DNA of 64,000 bases from the NCBI RefSeq assembly GCF_019396325.1, contig NZ_JAHKRO010000003.1:1-64000 (forward strand), written 5' to 3'. This DNA comes from Nonomuraea ceibae. GTDB taxonomy: Bacteria; Actinomycetota; Actinomycetes; Streptosporangiales; Streptosporangiaceae. The notes beneath the pieces are model-generated. The model did not search any database, was not told the origin of the DNA, and was given only the letters and a program-made list of their open reading frames with translations. Of this stretch, positions 50,918 through 58,031 are shown one piece after another. Numbering within the stretch: position 1 is the first letter of the stretch; the number at the start of each line of letters is the position of its first letter. The translations under genes and the position numbers were made by a program.

Positions 50918-51430
50918 GTGAAGCAGATGAGACGGCTGACCGGCGAGATGCTTCTCTACTGCTTCGCCGTCGTCCTGGCCACCGGCGCCTACCTCGCCTG
51001 GTTCCGGCCCGACGGCGGCACGGTCGTGTACGACGGCCCCTACGAGCCGTTGCGCGGCGTCGAGCTGAGCTCCGCCTACGCGGCCGCGCTGGACACGGGG
51101 CTCGCCACACCGGGCGGCCTGGCGATCCGCCACCTGCATCACAGCTCCTCGATGCTGCTGGCGGCGGGCGTCGCGGTCTGGGTGCTGCTCGGCCTGTTCC
51201 GCTACGTGCCGGCGCTGCTGGCGGCGGGGCCGGCCGCGCTCGCCGTCGTGACCGGCGAGCGAGCCGGTGACGTCGAGGGGCACGTTCCGCACCTGGCCGC
51301 CGCCCTGGCCCTGGGGGCCGCGCTCGCGTTCTCCGTCCGCCGTGAGTCGGCCCGCACGGCGCGGGCGCCGGCGTACGTGCTGCTGGTCGCCGCGCTCGCC
51401 GTGTCGGTCATCCTCTGGCAGGGCTGGTGA
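50918..51430 (+). CDS. Cytochrome b-like small membrane protein
   Basis: A 170-residue protein with about four hydrophobic helices. LTGEMLLYCFAVVLATGAYLA begins the first, and RHLHHSSSMLLAAGVAVWVL carries a histidine pair as in the haem ligands of cytochrome b. A short N-terminal half of a b-type cytochrome or a haem-binding subunit is suggested, but the second His set is not evident, so the role is unclear. Divergent from the TAXI gene, by 45 bases. Confidence 0.55.
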   Translation: MKQMRRLTGEMLLYCFAVVLATGAYLAWFRPDGGTVVYDGPYEPLRGVELSSAYAAALDTGLATPGGLAIRHLHHSSSMLLAAGVAVWVLLGLFRYVPALLAAGPAALAVVTGERAGDVEGHVPHLAAALALGAALAFSVRRESARTARAPAYVLLVAALAVSVILWQGW

Positions 51431-51433
51431 GCG

Positions 51434-52042
51434 TCAGGGGCGTTCGACGCGGGTGGGGTTGCCGCGGACGAGCTCGTCGTGGACGCGGTGCCGGGCGGCG
51501 ATGAGGGCGCGGCCGGCCGCCTCGTCGTCGCGTTCGAGGCGCTCGCGCAGCAGGCGCATGGCGATGCGGCGGTTGAGGCTGAACTGGCGCTCGGTGTCGA
51601 CCACGACGACGATCCCGGTGGGCCGGTGGGTGGCCCGCACGGCGGTGCTGGCCTTGTTGCGGTGCTGGCCGCCGGGGCCGCCGGTGCGGCAGGGCACGAC
51701 GTCGACGTCGTCCTCGGCGAAGGCCGTGCGCGGGGCGTCGACCTGGCACGGCCGGGCGGTCACGTACCAGTTCTTGCGCCCGGCGGAGGCCCGGTAGGGG
51801 CTGGGGGCCTGCCAGCACAGGGTCCCGGTCCAGGAGGCGGCGAACGTCTCGGCGTCCGCGCCGGTGATCCTGACCAGCACCGACCGGTACGTGCCGGGCC
51901 GCTCGCCGGGGACGGTCTCGGCGCGGTGGGTCTCCAGCTTGTGCCGGGCGGCGTCGGCTTCGAGCCGGCGCAGCAGCCGGGCGAGCGCCCACGCGCACTC
52001 CTGCGGGCCGCGTCCGGCCGACAGGAGCAGGTGGACGGTCAC
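51434..52042 (-). CDS. prfH: Peptide chain release factor H (PrfH)
   Basis: A 202-residue class I release-factor homologue with the GGQ catalytic loop (RTGGPGGQHRNKASTAVRA) and a short N-terminal region, LLLSAGRGPQECAWALARLL. It lacks the stop-codon-reading domain 2 of RF1/RF2. The GTG start at 52042 overlaps the rtcB stop (GTGA). PrfH is known as the partner of RtcB2 in a system that frees and repairs ribosomes with cleaved rRNA, so this pair is a rescue module. Confidence 0.9.
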   Translation of the reverse strand: MTVHLLLSAGRGPQECAWALARLLRRLEADAARHKLETHRAETVPGERPGTYRSVLVRITGADAETFAASWTGTLCWQAPSPYRASAGRKNWYVTARPCQVDAPRTAFAEDDVDVVPCRTGGPGGQHRNKASTAVRATHRPTGIVVVVDTERQFSLNRRIAMRLLRERLERDDEAAGRALIAARHRVHDELVRGNPTRVERP

Positions 52043-53181
52043 GACCGGCCCCGCTTGCGGCGGCGCTCGGGCGCGGAGCCGAGATCGGCCGTCTTGTACG
52101 TGACCAGCGGGACCGTCGTGGCGATCGGGGTGGCCAGGTCGTGCTCGACCAGGTCGGAGATCACCTGCTCGATGCGCTTGTAGGCGGTCGGCGCCTCCTC
52201 GAACAGAAGCTGGCGGTCGCCGCAGACCACCAGCGAGCCGAGCGGTGTGCGGCGCAGCTCCTCGACGGTGTGCTTGGCCCGGCCCCGGCGCAGCGCGTCG
52301 GCGCGCGACATCTTGCGGCCCGCGCCGTGCGCGACGGAGTGGCCGGCGTCCGGCCCCGAGTGGGCGGCCACCAGGTAGGAGTGGGTGCCTCGGGTGCCGG
52401 CGATGAGCACGTCGCGGCCGTCGCCCGGCGCGGCCCCCTTGCGGTGCAGGTAGAGGCCGTCGCGGACCTCGACGAGGTTGTGGCACTGATCGACGACCGG
52501 CTCGGCGGGCCGGGCCCCCAGGGCGTGGGCGACCCGGGCGGCCAGCAGCCGCCGGTTGAGCGATCCCCAGCGCACGGCCTCGTCGTGCACGGCCAGGTAG
52601 GCGTCGGGGTCGGGGGCCGGGCCCGCGCCGTGGACCTCGGTGTGCGCCCGCAGGATCCGCTCGCCCAGCCCCCGCGAGCCGCTGTGGACGATGAGCACCA
52701 GGTCGCCGGCGGCGAGCCCGAGGCGGTCGGCGTGGTCGAACTCGAAGACGGTGCCGATCCGCGCCAGCTCGACGAAGTGGTTGCCCCGGCCGACCGTGCC
52801 GAGGCCCTCGTGGTGACCGGCGGGGATCTCGCCGTCGAGCACGTCCCAGGCCGGGTCGTCGGCGTCGCGTACGGGATCGAGCGGGCGGTCGAGGTCGGGG
52901 AAGCGGGCGGCGAGCTTCTCGGGCACGGCGCGCTTGAGCCTGAAGGGGAAGACGGCGATGCCGCAGCCGATGTCGGAGCCCACCAGGAACGGGTAGAGCA
53001 CGCTCGACGTCATCGCCGCGCCGATCGGGGCGCCCTTGCCGGGGTGCAGATCGGGCATCGCGGCGACGTGCCTCATGCCGTCGAGGGCGGCCACCTGGTG
53101 ACACTGGGTGAGGGCGTCGGACTCGATCCAGCTTGCGGGGGAGGCGAACACGGAGACCGTGGCCGGGTGGTGGTGCGACAA
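52039..53181 (-). CDS. rtcB: RNA ligase RtcB (RtcB2 type)
   Basis: A 380-residue RtcB-family ligase, joining 2',3'-cyclic phosphate and 5'-OH RNA ends with GTP and manganese. Visible motifs: AAMPDLHPGKGAPIGAAM, the metal Cys in GSDIGCGIAVF, GRGNHFVELA, HSGSRGLGERIL and the guanylylated His in VAHGAGRKMSRADA. It lies upstream of prfH with a 4-base overlap. The TTG at 53181 starts LSHHHPATVSVF at the family-normal place; GTG 53232 is an alternative giving 17 extra residues. A near-perfect inverted repeat lies between these two starts. Confidence 0.92.
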   Translation of the reverse strand: MSHHHPATVSVFASPASWIESDALTQCHQVAALDGMRHVAAMPDLHPGKGAPIGAAMTSSVLYPFLVGSDIGCGIAVFPFRLKRAVPEKLAARFPDLDRPLDPVRDADDPAWDVLDGEIPAGHHEGLGTVGRGNHFVELARIGTVFEFDHADRLGLAAGDLVLIVHSGSRGLGERILRAHTEVHGAGPAPDPDAYLAVHDEAVRWGSLNRRLLAARVAHALGARPAEPVVDQCHNLVEVRDGLYLHRKGAAPGDGRDVLIAGTRGTHSYLVAAHSGPDAGHSVAHGAGRKMSRADALRRGRAKHTVEELRRTPLGSLVVCGDRQLLFEEAPTAYKRIEQVISDLVEHDLATPIATTVPLVTYKTADLGSAPERRRKRGRS

Positions 53182-53203
53182 AGACGCTCTCTTCGCTGAA
53201 CGG

Positions 53204-53229
53204 GTGCTGGCATTTCGGAATGGCAGCAC
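53204..53229. promoter_or_regulatory. Inverted repeat in the rtcB upstream region
   Basis: Arms GTGCTGGCATT and AATGGCAGCAC, with one G-G mismatch, flank TCGG. The element is 23 bases upstream of the TTG start of rtcB, and inside the coding frame if GTG 53232 were used. It is an operator or RNA hairpin candidate. Confidence 0.5.
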
Positions 53230-53285
53230 CACGGTCGCCGAGCCGTGCCGCGAGAGGCAAACGATTTTCCGCCAGGCACGCAGGA

Positions 53286-53312
53286 GCCCCCTGGCTCAAA
53301 GAGCCGGGGGGC
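53286..53312 (-). terminator. Terminator hairpin after the small secreted gene
   Basis: A 12-bp stem (GCCCCCTGGCTC with GAGCCGGGGGGC, one wobble) encloses the triloop AAA. It follows the stop of the gene at 53330 on the minus strand and should separate that gene from rtcB. Confidence 0.75.
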
Positions 53313-53329
53313 GCCCAGGTCTCAGCGTG

Positions 53330-53548
53330 TCACGCGTAGAGGAAGTAGTAGTGATACTGGCTCTTCCACTCGCATCTATACCCGTTCCACCAGCCCTGCT
53401 CGTCGCCGTAGTCGCCGTATCGCTGGCATTCCGAGTGCTCCCGGTAGATGCCGTTGAGCGTTTCGGCCTGCGCCGGAGTGGCGCCGAGCGATAACGACAA
53501 TCCGAGGGCCAGAACGGCCGGGACGAGAACTGCGCGAACCTTGCGCAT
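53330..53548 (-). CDS. Small secreted protein, 72 aa
   Basis: A protein with a Sec signal (MRKVRAVLVPAVLALGLSLS, cleaved near AQA) and a mature domain of about 45 residues with two cysteines, YREHSECQRYGDYGDEQGWW and NGYRCEWKSQYHYYFLYA. The Shine-Dalgarno AGGAGG is 5 bases before ATG 53548, so translation is well supported; upstream in-frame extension is not needed. Many actinomycetes carry similar tyrosine-rich secreted peptides. Function is unknown. Confidence 0.7.
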   Translation of the reverse strand: MRKVRAVLVPAVLALGLSLSLGATPAQAETLNGIYREHSECQRYGDYGDEQGWWNGYRCEWKSQYHYYFLYA

Positions 53549-53754
53549 CAATCCTCCTAAGACGGGGTGGATCACGGCGGTCAAGATATCACTGACCGTG
53601 TGCCAGGAAAAATGTCATTCGGTGCTGCGTTGTCGCCGCGTAATACGGCCTTCTGGGCCCTTCTTCATGTTTTGTTCCCGTCTAATGCCGGATGAGCTGT
53701 TTCGCCCATCGGTAGGGGTGCAAGTCACCAGGATCGAAACGGTTCGCCGAAAAC

Positions 53755-53784
53755 TTTGACCACCGTCACGTACGTGTCATATCG
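53755..53784 (+). promoter_or_regulatory. Promoter with CACGTACGTG palindrome for the esterase gene
   Basis: TTGACC at 53756-53761 and TATCGT or CATATC about 17 bases later form a plausible -35/-10 pair. The spacer contains the perfect palindrome CACGTACGTG (53767-53776), a possible repressor site. The 274-base gap 53585-53858 has no other feature that I can support. Confidence 0.5.
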
Positions 53785-53858
53785 TCGCCTCGCCCACATC
53801 GAGGCGAGGCCAAGCCGGCGGGGAAAACGGCGATCATCCGAACACCGGAGGCTCACCT

Positions 53859-55187
53859 ATGCATGCTCGAATCCGCCCGGCCGCCGTCCTCGGCATGGTC
53901 CTCACCATGCTGGCGACCTTCGGTGTCTCACTCGCGCTCTCACCACCGGCCCAGGCCGCCCAGGTGATCGCCGACATCCCGTACGCCTCCGAGGACCCCG
54001 TCGGCTCCCGGGGGCACCTGCTGGACCTCTACCTGCCGACCGGCGGCCTCACCCCCAGGCCGCTGCTGATCTGGCACAAGGGCTCGGCCTGGTCGAGCGA
54101 CGAGGGCAAGAGCGGCGCCGCCGACATCGCCGCCGTCTTCAACGCCAAGGGCTGGGCGGTGGCCGGCGTCAGCGTCCGCTCCAGCACCCAGGCGGTCTTC
54201 CCGGCGCAGGTGCACGACATCAAGGCGGCCATCCGCTGGCTGCGCCACAACGCCCCCGCCTACCAGCTCGACCCGAACCGCTTCGCCATGATGGGCGACT
54301 CCTCGGGCGGCTGGCTGACGGAGATGGCCACGTTCACCGGCGGCGTGGCGGCGCTGGAGGGCACCGTCGGCGCGACCGGCGTCTCCAGCTCCGTGCAGGC
54401 CGGGCTCGCCTTCTTCAGCCCGACCGACTTCCTCCAGATGAACGCCCAGAACCTGCCCGGCGGCGGGCTGGACCACAACTCGCCGATCTCGCCCGAATCC
54501 CTCCTGGTCGGCTGCGCCATCCAGACCTGCCCCGCCACGGTGGCGCAGGCCAACCCGATCAACTACGTCGACGCCAACGACCCGCCGGTGCTGTTCCTGC
54601 ACGGCCAGGCCGACTTCCTGGTGCCCCACGGGCAGAGCGTGCTGCTCTACAACAAGATCAAGTCGGTCTGCGGCAACGGCCAGTTCATCTCCATCCCCGG
54701 CGCCGACCACGGCCGGGCCGACGTCATGGACCCCGCCCGGTTCGGCACCCAGACCAGCTACGCCACCACCAACTGCGGCGAGGCCATCCTGGCGGGCGGG
54801 GGCGCCCCCAACCCGACCTGGGACACCTTCGAGATGTTCCTGCGCGGCGCGCTCAAGATGGGCACCTCGTGCCAGGTCACCTGGCAGGCCAGCAACTGGA
54901 GCGGCGGCTTCAACGGCACCGTGACCATCAAGAACACCGGCACCACGCCCATCAGCGGCTGGCGCCTGTCGTGGAACTGGGCCGGCAACCAGCAGGTGAC
55001 CGCCTTCTGGAACACCAACCTGACCCAGACCGGCACCCAGGTGGTCGCTCGCGATGCCGGCCACAACGCCAACATCGGCCCGAGCTCCAGCGTCAGTTTC
55101 GGGTACGAGGCCAGCGTCACCGGCACGAACGCCCCGCCCGCCGAGTTCAGGCTCAACGGCATCCCCTGCGCCCGCGTCATCGTGTGA
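53859..55187 (+). CDS. Secreted alpha/beta-hydrolase esterase with CBM2
   Basis: A 442-residue secreted enzyme. Signal peptide ends near AQA (residue 34). The BD-FAE/esterase-like catalytic domain shows RPLLIWHKGSAWSS, nucleophile MMGDSSGGWL, acid in FLHGQADFLVP and His in IPGADHG. From about residue 340 a CBM2 follows: CQVTWQASNWSGGFNGTVTI, GWRLSWNWAGNQQV, AEFRLNGIPC, with the two end cysteines. This is a plant-cell-wall (xylan or feruloyl) esterase. A GGAGG element precedes ATG 53859. It has its own promoter and terminator. Confidence 0.9.
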   Translation: MHARIRPAAVLGMVLTMLATFGVSLALSPPAQAAQVIADIPYASEDPVGSRGHLLDLYLPTGGLTPRPLLIWHKGSAWSSDEGKSGAADIAAVFNAKGWAVAGVSVRSSTQAVFPAQVHDIKAAIRWLRHNAPAYQLDPNRFAMMGDSSGGWLTEMATFTGGVAALEGTVGATGVSSSVQAGLAFFSPTDFLQMNAQNLPGGGLDHNSPISPESLLVGCAIQTCPATVAQANPINYVDANDPPVLFLHGQADFLVPHGQSVLLYNKIKSVCGNGQFISIPGADHGRADVMDPARFGTQTSYATTNCGEAILAGGGAPNPTWDTFEMFLRGALKMGTSCQVTWQASNWSGGFNGTVTIKNTGTTPISGWRLSWNWAGNQQVTAFWNTNLTQTGTQVVARDAGHNANIGPSSSVSFGYEASVTGTNAPPAEFRLNGIPCARVIV

Positions 55188-55192
55188 GCCCC

Positions 55193-55220
55193 GGCGCCCG
55201 CGGCCCAGGTCGCGGGCGCC
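55193..55220 (+). terminator. Terminator after the esterase gene
   Basis: GGCGCCCGCG pairs perfectly with CGCGGGCGCC around GCCCAGGT, 5 bases after the stop codon. It is followed by AATTT, giving a short T-run. Confidence 0.85.
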
Positions 55221-55354
55221 AATTTCGGAAAGCCGTAATGGAACCGTCCAATCGGCGGAACCGCAGCTCGGCCGAGAAATGTGCATTTCAAAAATGAACA
55301 CGTTCCGCCGGGTTGCGGTCACGGAATGAGGCCGTCCAGATTTCGGACCTTATA

Positions 55355-55383
55355 TTGCTTTACCCGAAGGGCGGCCCTATCCT
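55355..55383 (+). promoter_or_regulatory. Candidate promoter of the polyketide cassette
   Basis: TTGCTT and TATCCT are separated by 17 bases. The expected start site (about 55390) falls at the GTG of a 27-codon leaderless ORF. Within 55221-55492 the motif ATTTCGGA occurs at 55222 and 55341 and inverted at 55485, possibly for a regulator. The 440-base gap 55188-55627 holds no larger gene. Confidence 0.4.
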
Positions 55384-55390
55384 TTCCCCT

Positions 55391-55474
55391 GTGATCGCCG
55401 AGGACAGAGAGAGGGCGCTCGTGACGGCATCGACCGGCGGGAATCGCGCAACTCGACATCGCAAAAACGCCTGA
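55391..55474 (+). CDS. Possible leaderless 27-codon leader ORF
   Basis: GTG 55391 starts exactly where the mRNA from the TTGCTT/TATCCT promoter would begin and runs 27 codons to TGA. A second in-frame GTG (55421) has a GAGAGAGG Shine-Dalgarno. Its amino-acid content is basic and polar. It may be a regulatory leader peptide before the polyketide cassette; real translation is not proven. Confidence 0.3.
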   Translation: MIAEDRERALVTASTGGNRATRHRKNA

Positions 55475-55627
55475 CCGCCGACTTCCGAAATTCACGACGC
55501 TCTCGTCCGCCGGCCGCCTTTTCCGGCCTCACGCGCCGACTCGCTGCCGCTGGCCGGCTGACTCCGCTTTCCCCTGGTGCTCCGTCCGCACGACGGCGCC
55601 CTTGCCATGCTCAGAGTTAGGGGACGT

Positions 55628-56680
55628 GTGCGTACTTCCAACATGTTCGTCAGGAGCCTCGGCGTTCACGTGCCGGACGCCGTGACCGTCGAGCAGGCGG
55701 TCAGCGAAGGCCTGTACCCGGCCGACGAGGCCGAGAAGTTCCAGCAGATCGGCGCCGCCGTCGCCGGCGACATGCCCGCCCCGGAGATGGCCAGGCGCGC
55801 CGTCGTGGACGCCTACGAGCGCTGGGGTGAGTCCTCCCCGCGCGAGCTCGACCTGCTGCTCTACCCGTCGGTCTGGCACCAGGGCCCCAACGGCTGGCAG
55901 CCGCAGCACTACCTGCAGATGCACCTGCTCGGCGGCGGCGTGCCCGCGTACGAGATCCGCAGCGGCTGCGTCGGCATGATCAGCTCGCTGGAGCTGGCCG
56001 CCAGCTACCTCCAGGCCGACCCGGGCCGCGAGACCGCGATGGTCGTCTCCGCCGACAACCATGGCACCCCGCTGGTCGACCGCTGGCGCATGACGCCCGG
56101 CGCGCTCATCGGCGACGCCGCCTGCGCGCTCGTCCTCGGCAAGGACTACGGCATGGCCCAGCTCCTGTCGGTGAACGCCACGACGATCCCCGAGGCCGAC
56201 GCGGTCAACGACGGCGCCTACCCGCTGTTCCCCCCGGACGCCACCGTCGGCCGGGGGCTCAGCTTCGGTGACCGGCACGAGGAGTTCCGCCAGCGGCTCC
56301 TCAAGGAACGCGGCACCGGCATCCACCTGACGATCCAGAAGACGATGATGCAGCAGGTCGAGCAGACCCTGGACGAGGCCGGGATCGAGCTGTCCGACAT
56401 CACCCGGGTGGCCTTCCCGCACGGCCGCCGCGAGGACCTGGACGGGCAGATGTCCTGGCTCGGCATCGAGGTCGAGCAGACCACCTGGGACTACGGCAGG
56501 CGCGTCGGCCACTGCGGCGCCGTCGACCAGTTCATCGCCTTCGAGCACCTGATCGCCACCGGCGGGCTCGTGCCCGGCGACCACCTGCTCGTGGTGGGCT
56601 TCGGCTCCGGGACGTCGGTCGCCGCGGCGGCGTTCAAGGTGCTCGCGCCCGCCCCCGTGACGAAAGAGGCACGCGCATGA
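55628..56680 (+). CDS. Ketosynthase III-like acyltransferase (ChlB3/CerJ type), Cys-His-Asp
   Basis: A 350-residue thiolase-fold protein. Cys114 sits in EIRSGCVGM, His265 in VAFPHGRRE and Asp300 in GHCGAVDQ. This replaces the FabH Asn, and the His-to-Asp distance of 35 is what I recall for CerJ. Such enzymes move acyl groups between carrier proteins or onto alcohols instead of condensing. GTG 55628 aligns its N-terminus with the sister gene. It overlaps the ACP gene by 4 bases and heads the aromatic-polyketide operon. Confidence 0.82.
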   Translation: MRTSNMFVRSLGVHVPDAVTVEQAVSEGLYPADEAEKFQQIGAAVAGDMPAPEMARRAVVDAYERWGESSPRELDLLLYPSVWHQGPNGWQPQHYLQMHLLGGGVPAYEIRSGCVGMISSLELAASYLQADPGRETAMVVSADNHGTPLVDRWRMTPGALIGDAACALVLGKDYGMAQLLSVNATTIPEADAVNDGAYPLFPPDATVGRGLSFGDRHEEFRQRLLKERGTGIHLTIQKTMMQQVEQTLDEAGIELSDITRVAFPHGRREDLDGQMSWLGIEVEQTTWDYGRRVGHCGAVDQFIAFEHLIATGGLVPGDHLLVVGFGSGTSVAAAAFKVLAPAPVTKEARA

Positions 56681-56946
56681 CGATCGGACAGACCACCGGC
56701 GAGACCACGTACCGGCTGGTCGCCTTCATCCAGGACAACCTCGTCCCGGACGACGCCGACCTGGAGGTCGACGAGGCCACCCCGCTCCTGACGTCCGGCC
56801 TGCTGGACTCCCTGCGGACCGCGCGCCTGCTCAACTTCATCCGGAAGGAGCTCGGCGTCCCGGTTCCGGCCGCGAAGCTCGACCCCGAGAACTTCCGCGA
56901 CGTCACCACGATCGTCGCGATGCTCGACGAACTCGCCTCGGCATGA
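56677..56946 (+). CDS. Discrete acyl carrier protein
   Basis: An 89-residue ACP with four-helix pattern and the phosphopantetheine serine at Ser45 in SGLLDSLRTARLL. The motif is DSL as in other ACPs. It overlaps both flanking genes by 4 bases (ATGA), so it is co-translated with two KASIII-like enzymes. By analogy with ChlB2 of chlorothricin it should hold the aromatic acyl group between its synthase and its acceptor. Confidence 0.9.
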   Translation: MTIGQTTGETTYRLVAFIQDNLVPDDADLEVDEATPLLTSGLLDSLRTARLLNFIRKELGVPVPAAKLDPENFRDVTTIVAMLDELASA

Positions 56947-57986
56947 CCCCGCCCGGCACGTACGTCAGCGGGGTGGGAGCCTTCGTCCCCCGCACGGTCG
57001 TCAGCGTCGAGAAGGCCGTCGCCAAGGGCTGGTACCCGGCCGAGGAGGCGGAGCTGCACAACCTGGCCGGGGCCGCGGTGGCCGGCGACCTGCCCGCGCC
57101 CGAGATGGCGCTGCACGCGGCGCAGAGCGCGCTCAAGCGCAGCGGGCGCGCCCCCGCCGACCTCGACCTCCTGCTGTACGCCTCCACCTGGCACCAGGGG
57201 CCCGACGGCTGGCCCCCGCACTCCTACCTGCAACGCCACCTCGTCGGCGGCGACGTCCTGGCCACCGAGATCCGGCAGGGCTGCAACGGGATGTTCACCG
57301 CCCTGGAGCTCGCCGCCGGCTACCTCGGCGCCGACCCCGCCCGGCAGGCCGCCCTGCTCGTCGCCGCCGACAACTACGGCACCCCGCTGATGGACCGGTG
57401 GCGCATGGGCCCCGGCTACGTCGGCGGCGACGCCGCCAGCGCGCTCGTGCTCACCAGGGAGCCCGGCTTCGCCCGCCTGATGTCGGTGCGCACGGTGACC
57501 GTCGCCGAGGCCGAGGAGCTGCACCGGGGCACCGAGCCCCTGTTCCCGCCCGGCGTCACCGTCGGGCGCAAGTTCAGCTTCGCGGCCAGGAACGACCAGT
57601 TCCGGAACCAGGTCATGCCCCAGGGCGAGAGCACGGCCGCCCTGTTCAAGATCCAGCGGGCGCTCATGGAGATCGTCGAACGCGTCCTCGACGAGAGCGG
57701 GATCGAGGCCCGCGACCTCACCCGGGTCGCCTTCATGAACTACTCCGAGGAGATCGTCGAACAGCGCTGCATGGCCCTGCTCGACCTGCCCATGTCACGT
57801 TCCACCTGGGAGTACGGGCGCACCATCGGCCACTGCGGGGCCAGCGACCAGGTCCTCGCCCTCGACCGGCTGCTCACCACCGGGCAGCTCGGCCCCGGGG
57901 ACCACCTGCTGATGCTCGGCACCGGCCCCGGAGTCACGGTCTCCGGCGCCGTGATCAAGATCCTCGACACGCCTCCGTGGTGCTGA
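56943..57986 (+). CDS. Ketosynthase III-like acyltransferase (ChlB6 type), His replaced by Asn
   Basis: A 347-residue paralogue of the first KASIII-like gene. Cys114 in EIRQGCNGM and Asp301 in GHCGASDQ are kept, but the His position reads AFMNYSEE, giving Asn266. The two paralogues share the segment LLLYxSxWHQGPxGW and nearly identical length. If the first enzyme loads the ACP, this one would unload it to an acceptor, the ChlB6 role. It overlaps the ACP gene by 4 bases and lies 45 bases before the PKS. Confidence 0.82.
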   Translation: MTPPGTYVSGVGAFVPRTVVSVEKAVAKGWYPAEEAELHNLAGAAVAGDLPAPEMALHAAQSALKRSGRAPADLDLLLYASTWHQGPDGWPPHSYLQRHLVGGDVLATEIRQGCNGMFTALELAAGYLGADPARQAALLVAADNYGTPLMDRWRMGPGYVGGDAASALVLTREPGFARLMSVRTVTVAEAEELHRGTEPLFPPGVTVGRKFSFAARNDQFRNQVMPQGESTAALFKIQRALMEIVERVLDESGIEARDLTRVAFMNYSEEIVEQRCMALLDLPMSRSTWEYGRTIGHCGASDQVLALDRLLTTGQLGPGDHLLMLGTGPGVTVSGAVIKILDTPPWC

Positions 57987-58031
57987 GAGCCGTCACCGAA
58001 ACCGCGTAGTCATCGAAGGGAAACGAGCGCG

